This document shows positions 15,317-22,939 of a stretch of DNA of 35,087 nucleotides, in pieces. The position numbers were made by a program, and so were the translations under genes. A model generated the notes under the pieces. That model did no database searches. It saw only the letters and a program-made list of their open reading frames with translations, and had not been told where the DNA came from. The stretch is taken from positions 272,931 to 308,017 of the forward strand of contig NZ_LNYK01000033.1 of the NCBI RefSeq assembly GCF_001467825.1. Reading direction: 5' to 3'. This stretch comes from Legionella londiniensis. GTDB lineage: Bacteria; Pseudomonadota; Gammaproteobacteria; Legionellales; Legionellaceae. The first letter of the stretch is position 1. Each line of letters opens with the position of its first letter.

Positions 15317-15390
15317 ATGTTTCCTTAAGAAGGCAATTCGCTTATCCTGTACTCTTTCCTATTAGTTCTAGTCAAAAACGATCACAAAGC

Positions 15391-15419
15391 AAGCCGGCAA
15401 AATTCTTTGCCGGCTTTTC
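15391..15419. terminator. strong hairpin terminator
   Basis: AAGCCGGCAAA (15391-15401) and TTTGCCGGCTT (15406-15416) form an 11-bp stem with a four-base loop. The T-run is on the plus strand, but by position it lies after the stop of the minus-strand 106-aa gene, which it probably terminates, separating it from the stress operon. Confidence 0.6.
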
Positions 15420-15424
15420 TGATT

Positions 15425-15745
15425 TTATGGGGTCACACTAAAATAGGTGGTGTCGTATAAGTAACAATACCAGAGGGTTTGGGTTCCGGCGACATTGACG
15501 TTAATGGTCGTCATGTCCAAAGTTTCAAGCGCAGGCTGCCTTTCAGTGTAACAGACGCGGTTTGCTCCATCCAAAGTGACATAATAATAAGGCGTTGTTG
15601 CTGTATAGGTAGTCGGTAAATAATAAATGCCTTCCCGTTGTTCAAGAATTACTGGAGCCCCTGTAATGATGATTTTATCGGCAAAGGTGGGCAAGCTAAA
15701 AAGCATCAGGCCAAGCACAATAAATGTTGATATCCAGGTTTTCAT
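15425..15745 (-). CDS. small secreted protein of unknown function
   Basis: The 106-aa product has a signal peptide (MKTWISTFIVLGLMLFSLPT, cleavage after TFA near residue 22) and an AAGGAG ribosome-binding site. The mature part (about 84 aa) is rich in Tyr and Thr with alternating beta-strand-like pattern and contains two Cys residues (in RVCYTE and WYCYLY) that could form a disulfide in the periplasm. I do not recognise a family. It is monocistronic, with the terminator described at 15391-15419 behind it. Confidence 0.7.
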   Translation of the reverse strand: MKTWISTFIVLGLMLFSLPTFADKIIITGAPVILEQREGIYYLPTTYTATTPYYYVTLDGANRVCYTERQPALETLDMTTINVNVAGTQTLWYCYLYDTTYFSVTP

Positions 15746-15918
15746 TTGTTCACTCCTTTGAAAAATGAGCTTGCTAACATTTTAATTTTAGCACCAAATT
15801 GATTTTAATTTGCACAATAACGATTTTTTATATAAAAAATTTATATAAAAAAACAGCCGTCTGTTTTATTAAGTTATTGTTTAGGGAATCAAAAAATAAT
15901 CTTGAGATTAAAGAATAT

Positions 15919-15944
15919 AAAAAAGCCCTGAAGAGGGCTTTTTT
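15919..15944 (-). terminator. bidirectional terminator after the YtjA-like gene
   Basis: AAAAAAGCCCT (15919-15929) and AGGGCTTTTTT (15934-15944) form a perfect stem around a GAAG loop, with T-runs on both strands. It lies 12 bases beyond the stop of the 60-aa minus-strand gene. Confidence 0.8.
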
Positions 15945-15956
15945 AGCGTGTCAGTC

Positions 15957-16139
15957 TTATATTGGCGGCGGCGGTCGCCTTCCACCCAGCAAACTGACTA
16001 TCAGTAGAATCACAAAAACAACAATAAACAGGTAGAATAATAGTTGTGCAATTCCAGCAGCGGCAGTAGCAATGCCGCCAAAACCGAAAACTGCAGCAAT
16101 GATTGCAATGATGAAAAAGAAAATTGCCCAGCTCAACAT
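15957..16139 (-). CDS. ytjA: DUF1328 (YtjA-type) small membrane protein
   Basis: The 60-aa product begins [20 protein letters not shown] and continues [11 protein letters not shown], the diagnostic pattern of the DUF1328/UPF0391 (YtjA) family, with a second hydrophobic helix at about 32-50 and a short proline-rich tail (GGRRPPPPI). Length matches the family (about 55-60 aa). The ATG has an AAGGAGAG site. The family is found in the inner membrane of many proteobacteria and is often stress-induced; molecular function is unknown. A BON-domain protein gene lies divergently upstream, which fits an envelope-stress context. Confidence 0.9.
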   Translation of the reverse strand: MLSWAIFFFIIAIIAAVFGFGGIATAAAGIAQLLFYLFIVVFVILLIVSLLGGRRPPPPI

Positions 16140-16318
16140 AACTCTCTCCTTGAATATATTTCCTGGCTCTTGACGTTCAAATTGGTCAGAGTATATTTAT
16201 AGTTTAGTAAAACCATAAAATTTTGCATAAGCTGACTTCCTTGGCTACCCTAATTAATACGGTTATCAAGTTTTATGGCGTAACATTGTTTTTTAATTTT
16301 TTAAAGGATGAAAAAATT

Positions 16319-17008
16319 ATGAATAAGTTAAAATTAAAGGCAGTAGCTGTCCTGTTATCCGGTGGCATGGTCAGTTTTGCCATGGCTGACATGCACAATA
16401 ACCAAAATAATAATGCGAATCTTCAAAATGGTCAGCCAGCAGCAGCGCAAACTGCACCAAATGATGCGGCCTTGACCAATGATATTAAAGCCGCCATGTC
16501 TGATTATGCCGACAAGGTGAATGTTTCTGTACGGCAAGGCGTGGTGTATCTTGCAGGCGAACTGCCCTCTGACACAGACTATGAAAAAGTCATTATCATG
16601 GCTGAATCTGTAAAGGGAGTTCGTGACGTCAATGTGGATGCGCTTACGGTTAAGGAAAGCCAGGCTCCATTATACGACACTTATATTACCGCCAAGGTCA
16701 AGGGTCTCTTGATTCAAAAAGACATCATGGGTACAGACATCCCAAGCTGGACCTTGTCTGTGGAGACTAAAAACGGAATAGTATATTTATCTGGCACAGT
16801 AGCGAATCAGGATGAAAAACAGAAAGTGCTGGATTTAGCTAAATCAGTGCAGGGCGTGACTTCGGTTGAAGATAAAATGCAAATCGCAACCGCATCACCT
16901 GCTTCCGGCACCAATACGAATGGTACCATGATGCAGCAGAATCAACCCCAAGACAATCAGAGTACTCCTGCCAATGGTAATGACAATACCCAGAATATGA
17001 GTTATTAA
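16319..17008 (+). CDS. periplasmic protein with two BON domains (OsmY-like)
   Basis: From the ATG at 16319 the product is 229 aa with a signal peptide cleaved after AMA (residue 23). Two BON domains follow, at about 57-125 and 133-195; each contains the hallmark glycine-centred strand (GVVYLAGELPS and GIVYLSGTVANQ) and a VKGV/VQGV turn. The linker before the first domain and the C-terminal 30 residues are low-complexity Asn/Gln-rich. BON proteins of the OsmY type associate with membranes or phospholipids and help under osmotic or envelope stress. An in-frame upstream ATG at 16223 would spoil the signal peptide. The gene ends before a strong terminator. Confidence 0.88.
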   Translation: MNKLKLKAVAVLLSGGMVSFAMADMHNNQNNNANLQNGQPAAAQTAPNDAALTNDIKAAMSDYADKVNVSVRQGVVYLAGELPSDTDYEKVIIMAESVKGVRDVNVDALTVKESQAPLYDTYITAKVKGLLIQKDIMGTDIPSWTLSVETKNGIVYLSGTVANQDEKQKVLDLAKSVQGVTSVEDKMQIATASPASGTNTNGTMMQQNQPQDNQSTPANGNDNTQNMSY

Positions 17009-17041
17009 ACCAAACGGCGGTTTCATTCAGTTTAAGATTTT

Positions 17042-17070
17042 AAAAGCACATGGGTTTCATGTGCTTTTTT
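17042..17070 (+). terminator. rho-independent terminator of the BON-domain gene
   Basis: AAAAGCACATG (17042-17052) and CATGTGCTTTT (17058-17068) form an 11-bp stem with loop GGTTT, followed by further Ts. It lies 33 bases after the stop codon. Confidence 0.85.
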
Positions 17071-17110
17071 GCTGGTTATAAACGTATCGTGATTTTTGAT
17101 AAGGAGCCTT

Positions 17111-17596
17111 ATGCCTTCGTTTGATATCGTGTCAGAGATTAATGAAACAGAATTGCGCCACGCAGTTGAAAATACCAAAAGAGAAGTAAGCACCCGCTTT
17201 GACTTTCGCGGCGTTGAGGCAGATATCACACTTGATGAGCTGGCAGTTACCCTTAAATCCGAGTCTGAATTTCAGGTTCGTCAGCTGGAAGAAATGTTCC
17301 GTAATCATTGTGCCAAACGTGGAGTTGATACGGCAGGAGCAGAAATCGACGATGAGCCTCAGCACAGCGGTAAAACTTTTTCCCTCACGATGATATTTAA
17401 ACAAGGTATTGATCAACCTACTGCCAAGAAAATTGTAAAAATAATCAAAGACAGCAAAATCAAAGCACAAGCAGCAATCCAGGGTGATAAAATTCGTGTG
17501 AGCGGCAAAAACCGTGATGATTTGCAGGCTGTTATAGCCTTATTAAAAAAATCGGATATCGAACTGCCATTACAGTTTAATAACTTCAGAGACTAG
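17111..17596 (+). CDS. yajQ: YajQ family nucleotide-binding protein
   Basis: The 161-aa product starts MPSFDIVSEI and contains AVENTKREVSTRFDFRG (about 17-33), GVDTAG and IKDSKIKAQAAIQGDKIRVS near residues 122-141, all typical of YajQ (UPF0234), built of two ferredoxin-like domains. Length equals the family norm. The start at 17111 has an ideal AAGGAG; a TTG five codons earlier is not needed. In Xanthomonas, YajQ homologues bind cyclic di-GMP and modulate transcription; whether this holds here is inferred. It follows a terminator, so it has its own promoter, and it is followed by the structured intergenic block. Confidence 0.93.
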   Translation: MPSFDIVSEINETELRHAVENTKREVSTRFDFRGVEADITLDELAVTLKSESEFQVRQLEEMFRNHCAKRGVDTAGAEIDDEPQHSGKTFSLTMIFKQGIDQPTAKKIVKIIKDSKIKAQAAIQGDKIRVSGKNRDDLQAVIALLKKSDIELPLQFNNFRD

Positions 17597-17623
17597 GCAA
17601 GGCTTACAACTTCTTATGGAAAT

Positions 17624-17859
17624 CCAGGGGCAAAGGCCAGGGACTTGTTAATCAAGCTAAAACTGGTCTAACATTAAACATAGAGGTAATGATTTACCCT
17701 GACTGAACCAAAATACACTGAAGTATGGGTGATTGCGTTGTTCTGTGGTGTGCAAGCCTGAAAATTCAGGAAGCCTGAAGCAGAACATAAGTCACATTGT
17801 TGAGAAGCGATGCGGCTCAGAGAACAGGGGATCATTGCCTGCCTTGCTTTGCCCCCTGG
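17624..17859. ncRNA. structured 236-bp intergenic element (candidate ncRNA or MITE)
   Basis: This fills most of the 346-base gap after yajQ. The ends are complementary: CCAGGGGCAAAG (17624-17635) pairs with CTTTGCCCCCTGG (17847-17859), with one bulge, and the pairing extends inward (GGCCAGG with CCTGCC, with bulges). Inside are further hairpins: CTTG/CAAG at 17644-17656, GGTAA/TTACC at about 17685-17698, GTTCTG (17739-17744) with CAGAAC (17781-17786) enclosing CCTGAA/TTCAGG. A long closing stem with a large interior fits a 6S-like RNA or other ncRNA; matching ends also fit a small non-autonomous transposon, but I see no target-site duplication. Neither frame looks like a protein. Strand is undetermined. 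Confidence 0.4.
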
Positions 17860-17942
17860 TGGCTCTTTCCTGTATGCGTAAAAAATTTGCATTTTTTAGC
17901 TAATTTGGATAGGATGGTCAAAAAACTATCCTTTTGGTTGTC

Positions 17943-18644
17943 ATGCGCTTTATCGCCTTTGTCTTCATTTTCCTTGGTTCATCAGTTTATGCGGCTCATT
18001 ATAAGGTTAAGCTTGGTAATGAAACCGTTATCATTCAACAGATTCAGAATGGCCCTGGAAAAGCCTTTATCCATGTTCATCAGAATGAAACTACGGCTTT
18101 TGAAGCTGCTAAAATGGTTGTTCAAGAAAAAGGCGGCAGTTTAATCACCCTTCGCCATACAGGAGGAAGAAATATTTCTTTTCATTTACATGGGAAGCGT
18201 TATGAATTTGATCCCAATCGAATTTTCACCGATCAAGGAATAAAAAATACCTTAACCCAATTTGGTCCTTATTCAAGGGAAGCACATCAAGTTGTCAAAC
18301 GTTTGGCGAATAAAATTATTTCATTATTGCCCCCGGGCAAAATTATAGCGGTGCATAATAATCGCTCTTATTCGCTAAAAGACTATCTGCCGGGACACAG
18401 CTACGCAGGTGAAGCTGAATCCATTCATTTTCATGATAAAGCCCATTACCGGAATTTTTATCTTGTTACCCGAAAGCAAGATTTCAATCGGCTAAAAAAG
18501 CTCAATTTTAATGAAATTCTGCAATCACCGCAGCCTGAGGATGATGGCTCTTTGTCTGTTTATTTAGCAAATAGGGCATATATCAATGTTGAGGCAGGTT
18601 TTGATCAGCTGAAGGCGCAGATTAAGATGTTGAAGTGCGCTTGA
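17943..18644 (+). CDS. secreted protein of unknown function, possible metal-dependent hydrolase
   Basis: The 233-aa product has a signal peptide (MRFIAFVFIFLGSSVYA, cleavage near residue 17). Conserved-looking blocks rich in potential metal ligands follow: FIHVHQNETTAFEAA (42-56) has an H46-x-x-E49 pair, TLRHTGGRNISFHLHG (69-84), YEFDPNRIFTDQGI (87-100) and IIAVHNN (134-140) with H138. The order HxxE, then a central Arg/Asp block, then a later His recalls zinc-dependent carboxypeptidases or amidases, but I cannot place it in a named family. The ATG at 17943 is used because it gives the clean signal peptide; no strong ribosome-binding site is visible (GGATGG is 16 bases away). It follows the structured element. 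Confidence 0.68.
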   Translation: MRFIAFVFIFLGSSVYAAHYKVKLGNETVIIQQIQNGPGKAFIHVHQNETTAFEAAKMVVQEKGGSLITLRHTGGRNISFHLHGKRYEFDPNRIFTDQGIKNTLTQFGPYSREAHQVVKRLANKIISLLPPGKIIAVHNNRSYSLKDYLPGHSYAGEAESIHFHDKAHYRNFYLVTRKQDFNRLKKLNFNEILQSPQPEDDGSLSVYLANRAYINVEAGFDQLKAQIKMLKCA

Positions 18645-18669
18645 CAGGAATTTTGTTGATTAATAAAAC

Positions 18670-18694
18670 TTGATGTATAATTATAATACATCAA
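18670..18694 (+). promoter_or_regulatory. palindrome overlapping the lipoprotein promoter
   Basis: TTGATGTAT (18670-18678) and ATACATCAA (18686-18694) form a perfect 9-bp inverted repeat around seven AT bases. It overlaps two TATAAT-type -10 hexamers (18676-18681 and 18682-18687); TTGTTG at 18653-18658 is 17 bases from the first. It is a plausible operator for the 78-aa gene. Confidence 0.4.
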
Positions 18695-18712
18695 TAAAGC
18701 AAGGAAGCCGAT

Positions 18713-18949
18713 ATGAAAAAGTTAGTTCCAGCCTTATTTATTATTGCTGCATCAATCTTTCTAAGCAGCTGTACGGTAACGACAACCACGTACACACCCG
18801 CTACAACCACCTATGTCGGATTTGGTTACCCTTCATATTATTGGGGAACCCGTTATTATACCGGTTACCGTTATTGGCCAAGATACCGTTATTTCCGTTA
18901 TTACAGCACACGCACTTATTATGGACCCCGTGCCTGGTATTATTGGTAA
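18713..18949 (+). CDS. small Tyr/Arg-rich lipoprotein
   Basis: The 78-aa product has a classical lipoprotein signal: MKKLVPALFIIAASIFLSSC with lipobox LSSC and acylated C20. The mature 59 residues are a Thr-rich stretch (TVTTTTYTPATTTY) followed by an extreme Tyr, Trp and Arg-rich tail of YRY/YYW-type repeats. It has AAGGAAG before the ATG. Such short aromatic lipoproteins occur in Legionella-like genomes; the outer-membrane location is predicted (Thr rather than Asp follows the Cys), and the function is unknown. Confidence 0.78.
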   Translation: MKKLVPALFIIAASIFLSSCTVTTTTYTPATTTYVGFGYPSYYWGTRYYTGYRYWPRYRYFRYYSTRTYYGPRAWYYW

Positions 18950-19029
18950 TCGCCTGCCAGGCTGCATGCTTAGTCTGGTATGAGTCAAAGCTTATTTTGG
19001 TTTAAAACGGTGACTTAGCCGGGGCGCAG

Positions 19030-19061
19030 AAAAAATTAAGCCCGCATCTGCGGGCTTAATT
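19030..19061 (-). terminator. terminator of efp (bidirectional)
   Basis: AATTAAGCCCGCA (19034-19046) and TGCGGGCTTAATT (19049-19061) form a 13-bp perfect stem with a TC loop. On the minus strand a run of Ts follows. It lies 18 bases after the efp stop and also faces the lipoprotein gene. Confidence 0.88.
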
Positions 19062-19079
19062 GGCTCAAACCCATACAAG

Positions 19080-19649
19080 TCATTCTTTGGCTCTTGAGAC
19101 ATATTCGCCTTTACGGGTGTCCACTTTAATCAGTTCGCCGATTTGGACAAATAAAGGAACGCGTACCACGGCACCTGTTTCAAGCGTTGCAGGTTTACCG
19201 CCGCCGCCTGAAGTGTCTCCTTTTAAACCGGGATCTGTTTCTGTGACTTCGAGAATAACAAAATTGGGCGGGGCGACTTGCAAGGGTTCATTGTTCCACA
19301 GGGTCACCGTGCACATATCCTGTTCTTTTAACCATTTGGCACTGTCTTCTACAGCTTCGGAACCTGCCGCGTACTGTTCAAATGTTTCAGGCACCATAAA
19401 ATGCCAATATTCTCCATCATTGTATAAATATTGCATTTCAACATCGACAACATCAGCAGAAGGCAGGGATTCTCCTGACTTATAGGTGCGTTCAACAACC
19501 CGGCCAGTTTTTAGGTTGCGCAATTTGACCCGGGTAAATGCCTGTCCTTTACCTGGCTTGACAAATTCACAGTCAACAATTGTACAGGGGGCGTTGTCTA
19601 CCATGACTTTTAAGCCATTTTTAAATTCATTTGTACTGTAGAGTGCCAT
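19080..19649 (-). CDS. efp: translation elongation factor P
   Basis: At 189 aa this has the standard EF-P length and three beta-barrel domains. The N-terminal domain carries PGKGQAF with K34, the lysine that EpmA/EpmB modify by beta-lysylation. The C-terminal signature is conserved: [19 protein letters not shown] with [21 protein letters not shown] binds between the P and E sites and rescues ribosomes stalled on consecutive prolines. The gene is divergent from epmB, whose product supplies (R)-beta-lysine, so the modification pathway is partly encoded at the same locus; epmA is not in this window. Confidence 0.97.
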   Translation of the reverse strand: MALYSTNEFKNGLKVMVDNAPCTIVDCEFVKPGKGQAFTRVKLRNLKTGRVVERTYKSGESLPSADVVDVEMQYLYNDGEYWHFMVPETFEQYAAGSEAVEDSAKWLKEQDMCTVTLWNNEPLQVAPPNFVILEVTETDPGLKGDTSGGGGKPATLETGAVVRVPLFVQIGELIKVDTRKGEYVSRAKE

Positions 19650-19720
19650 TCGTGCTCCATGATTGAGTTTTTTTTACAAATTCGTTAAAGTTCGCACAGT
19701 TTACCAACACTATAACATGA

Positions 19721-20704
19721 ATGCGAGATTCTAAACCAGATTGGCAAAAAATCCTTGCTGAAGGATTTGCCAGTGCGCATGAATTACTGGATTTTTTGCA
19801 GCTGCCTCATACTTTAGCAAGCGACGACGCACAAAAGCAATTTAAAACCAGGGTTCCTCAAGGCTTTGCAGCGTTGATGGAACCGGGCAACCCCCTTGAT
19901 CCCCTATTATTGCAGGTGTTGCCACAGGCTAAAGAGCTCACTCTTGATGCCGGCTATGCGACTGATCCATTACAGGAAGCCAAGGCTAATCCGCTGCCGG
20001 GATTAATTCATAAATATTCAGGCCGCGTGTTACTAACGCTGGCAGGAGCTTGCGCCATTAATTGCCGCTATTGTTTTCGCAGGCATTTCCCTTATGAGAA
20101 CAACAATCCCGGCAGGCATGGCTGGGATCCGGTGCTGCAGTATATTGCGCATGATAACACCATAAGCGAAGTTATTTTAAGCGGAGGGGATCCCTTATTG
20201 GCGAAAGATGCGCATCTTGCCCCTTTGATTAGCCAACTGTCTGCCATTTCCCATGTTAAGACTTTGCGCATTCACAGCCGCATCCCTGTCGTATTGCCAG
20301 AGCGTATTGATGACTCTTTTCTGAGGTTGTTTGAGGATTTTTCCTTACAGAAGGTCATGGTATTGCATTCTAATCATCCTCGCGAGCTGGATGATCGGGT
20401 ATTTGCCGCAAGCCGGCGCCTACGCGAAGCCGATATGCTGCTTTTAAATCAATCTGTGCTGTTGGCCGGGGTGAATAATAACGCGGACATACTCGTGCAA
20501 TTAAGCAGGCGCTTATTTGCGTGCGGAATATTGCCTTATTATTTGCATTTGTTGGATAAAGTTCAGGGCGCTCATCATTTTGATGTTCCGCTTCAAGAGG
20601 CAAAAAAGCTCTATCAAGTGTTGCAAAGCCAATTGCCTGGCTATCTTGTGCCGCGCCTGGTCCGGGAAGAAGCTGGGGTGGGGCATAAGACGCTCATCCT
20701 GTGA
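19721..20704 (+). CDS. epmB: EF-P (R)-beta-lysine 2,3-aminomutase
   Basis: The 327-aa product is a radical-SAM/PLP enzyme. CAINCRYCFRR (111-121) is the CxxxCxxC cluster motif with C111, C115 and C118, HKYSGRVLLTLAG precedes it, and EVILSGGDPL follows for SAM binding. The C-terminus, VPRLVREEAGVGHKTLI, supplies the conserved lysine end typical of EpmB rather than the longer KamA. It converts (S)-alpha-lysine to (R)-beta-lysine for loading on EF-P. It lies 71 bases from, and divergent to, efp, as in E. coli. It converges on ppk with a gap of 12 bases. Confidence 0.95.
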   Translation: MRDSKPDWQKILAEGFASAHELLDFLQLPHTLASDDAQKQFKTRVPQGFAALMEPGNPLDPLLLQVLPQAKELTLDAGYATDPLQEAKANPLPGLIHKYSGRVLLTLAGACAINCRYCFRRHFPYENNNPGRHGWDPVLQYIAHDNTISEVILSGGDPLLAKDAHLAPLISQLSAISHVKTLRIHSRIPVVLPERIDDSFLRLFEDFSLQKVMVLHSNHPRELDDRVFAASRRLREADMLLLNQSVLLAGVNNNADILVQLSRRLFACGILPYYLHLLDKVQGAHHFDVPLQEAKKLYQVLQSQLPGYLVPRLVREEAGVGHKTLIL

Positions 20705-20716
20705 GGACACGCCCAC

Positions 20717-22786
20717 CTAATTGCCGGCTGTTTCACTGAAAAGTTCCAGCAATTTTTCTTGCGCGCTGTAGTTGCCGTCACGGAGAGGTTTATAAGTTCC
20801 ATCGCTTTGCATCTCCCAGGCATCTTGATTATCTTTCAGATAATTTTTGAGAATTTCCTGTTTGACGCGCTTACGGCAATGCTCATCAAGAATAGGAAAC
20901 ATGATTTCAATGCGCTTGTATAAATTTCTTTCCATCAGATCGGCGCTGGCGCAAAAATAATGTTCGGCATCCGCAATTTGAAAATAATAAACTCGGTGGT
21001 GCTCAAGAAATCGGCCAACAATGGAAATAACCCGTATGTTATCGGAAATGCCTTTTATGCCCGGACGCAGGCAGCAAACGCTGCGAACAATAAGATGAAT
21101 TTTAACCCCGGCCTGGGATGCTTTATACAAGGCCTGAATCATGGCCTTGTCAGTCAACCCATTTATTTTAATTATAATTTCTGAGTTTTTCCCTTTTTTT
21201 GCGGCCGCTCTCGCACATTCGATATAGTGCAGCAGGTTTTTTTGCAGGGTAAAGGGGGAATGGCATAATTCTTTGAGCCGCACTGTACGGCCAAGGCCTG
21301 TTAATTGCTGAAAAATAATCTGGATATCAGAGGTGATGGCAGGGTGGGCAGTCAGTAAGCCTAAATCAGTATAGCGCTTTGCGGTTTCTTCATGATAATT
21401 GCCGGTGCCTAAATGGACATAACGCTTTAATTTGCCATGCACGCGCCGCACAACCAGGGTCATTTTGGCATGCGTTTTAAATCCAACAACGCCATAAAGC
21501 ACGAGGACGCCTGCTTCATGCAGACGGTTGGCAAGCCGTAAATTGGATTCTTCATCAAAACGGGCTCTTAACTCAATGACGGCGGTGACTTCCTTGCCAG
21601 AGCGGGCTGCCTCTACCAAGGCTTGCACCATGACGGAGTCATATCGGGTGCGGTAAAGCGTTTGCTTGATGGCAAATACATTGGGGTCAGCTGCTGCAAG
21701 ACGAACAAAATCAATGACGATGTCAAAGCTTTGAAAAGGATGATGCAGCAGAATATCCTGTTCATCAAGGACATTGAACAGATTTTGCTGGTAATTTTTC
21801 GGAATGGGATATTGCGGCTGAAAAACCGGGTAATTTAAATCAGGTCTTGGTATGCTGTTGATGGCTTTTAAATAGCGCTGGATATTAACTGGCCCATCGC
21901 AGTAATACACATCCTCATGGCGCAAATGATATTTCTGCAGCAGAAAATCTGTGATGTGCTCCGGGCATTGCTTGTCTATCTCAAGCCGCACCACATGGCC
22001 GTAGTGACGGGAAAATAGCTCGCGCTTGACTGCGGCAGCAAGGTCTTCAGCTTCTTCATCACGCAATGCCAAGTCGCTGTTTCTTGTCAAACGAAATGCA
22101 TAACAGCCATTGATATCCATGCCTGGAAAAAAAGAATGAATATGCGTTTCAATAATGGAGGCAAGATAGACAAAATGACTGCCATCCTGGTATAGCTCTG
22201 AAGGCAAGTGTATCAAGCGCGGCAAAGAACGAGGCGCATGGATGACAGCATAATTAATGTTTCGGTCAAAAGCATCCTTGCCGCTTAAAGAAACAATAAA
22301 ATTCAAGCTCTTATTGAATAAACGGGGAAAAGGATGGGCGAGATCCAAAGCAATAGGGCTGACGATAGGTAAAATTTCGTTTTTAAAATAATGCTTTGCC
22401 CACAACTGGATGTCTTCTGTCCAGTCTTTTTTTTGATAAAAATGGATGTTTTCCTTTTTCATTGCAGGCAGCAGTTGCTTGTTGAAAATACCATAGAGCT
22501 CATCAATGAGCTGATGCGTTCTTTTGCTCAACTCATGCAACAACTCATCAGCCATTAATCCGTCAATGCTTAAATTGAATGAGGAAATTGCAATTTTATC
22601 CTTGAGTCCTGCAACCCGGATTTCAAAAAATTCATCCAAATTCCCGCTGCATATACAAAGAAAACGCATCCTTTCAAGCAGCGGGATGCGCTCATCGCGG
22701 GCGAGCGCTAAAACTCGCTCGTTAAAGGCAAGCGCTGTTAGTTCGCGGTTAATATAGTATTGTGGATGATCCAATGACGCGGCCAA
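20717..22786 (-). CDS. ppk: polyphosphate kinase 1
   Basis: The 689-aa product matches PPK1 length. The N-terminal domain begins YINRELTALAFNERVLA and has RFLCICSGNLDEFFEIRVAG (41-60), the conserved ATP-base contact region. The predicted autophosphorylated His is H439 in GFKTHAKMTLVVRR, and YVHLGTGNYHEETAKRYTD (456-474) is the second conserved His/acid motif. LYRTRYDS is also typical. It reversibly polymerises the gamma-phosphate of ATP into polyphosphate at the membrane. No ppx is adjacent. It lies on the same strand as, and downstream of, the chromate-transporter-like gene but 150 bases away, so separate expression is likely. Confidence 0.96.
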   Translation of the reverse strand: MAASLDHPQYYINRELTALAFNERVLALARDERIPLLERMRFLCICSGNLDEFFEIRVAGLKDKIAISSFNLSIDGLMADELLHELSKRTHQLIDELYGIFNKQLLPAMKKENIHFYQKKDWTEDIQLWAKHYFKNEILPIVSPIALDLAHPFPRLFNKSLNFIVSLSGKDAFDRNINYAVIHAPRSLPRLIHLPSELYQDGSHFVYLASIIETHIHSFFPGMDINGCYAFRLTRNSDLALRDEEAEDLAAAVKRELFSRHYGHVVRLEIDKQCPEHITDFLLQKYHLRHEDVYYCDGPVNIQRYLKAINSIPRPDLNYPVFQPQYPIPKNYQQNLFNVLDEQDILLHHPFQSFDIVIDFVRLAAADPNVFAIKQTLYRTRYDSVMVQALVEAARSGKEVTAVIELRARFDEESNLRLANRLHEAGVLVLYGVVGFKTHAKMTLVVRRVHGKLKRYVHLGTGNYHEETAKRYTDLGLLTAHPAITSDIQIIFQQLTGLGRTVRLKELCHSPFTLQKNLLHYIECARAAAKKGKNSEIIIKINGLTDKAMIQALYKASQAGVKIHLIVRSVCCLRPGIKGISDNIRVISIVGRFLEHHRVYYFQIADAEHYFCASADLMERNLYKRIEIMFPILDEHCRKRVKQEILKNYLKDNQDAWEMQSDGTYKPLRDGNYSAQEKLLELFSETAGN

Positions 22787-22863
22787 TTAAGCCTCCGGTC
22801 TTGATTGCTCTTTAACTATAGAAAAGCTTAAATCGAAGATTTTGTAAAGACAGGGACAGTGTT

Positions 22864-22900
22864 AAACGGCAGTCAACAGAGCAGAGCCGCCTGCCGGTTT
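22864..22900 (-). terminator. possible terminator upstream of ppk
   Basis: AAACGGCAG (22864-22872) and CTGCCGGTTT (22891-22900) pair with one bulged base around an 18-base loop. The T-run is short. It lies 40 bases after the stop of the chromate-transporter-family gene and may end that operon. Confidence 0.3.
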
Positions 22901-22939
22901 ATGATGAAAAAAGGATATGTGGCAAGAGAGTGATAAGCA

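Noticed and set aside
15837-15867. AT-rich repeated TTTATATAAAAAA and an AAAACAG/CTGTTTT hairpin
   Set aside because: Simple AT-rich intergenic sequence between a minus-strand gene start and a terminator; too weak to call a regulatory site or repeat family.
15799-16035. 78-codon plus-strand frame
   Set aside because: It crosses a terminator and the reverse complement of the well-recognised DUF1328 gene.
17674-17892. 72-codon minus-strand frame inside the structured element
   Set aside because: It runs through paired stems and has no typical protein composition or start signal; the RNA or MITE reading explains the sequence better.
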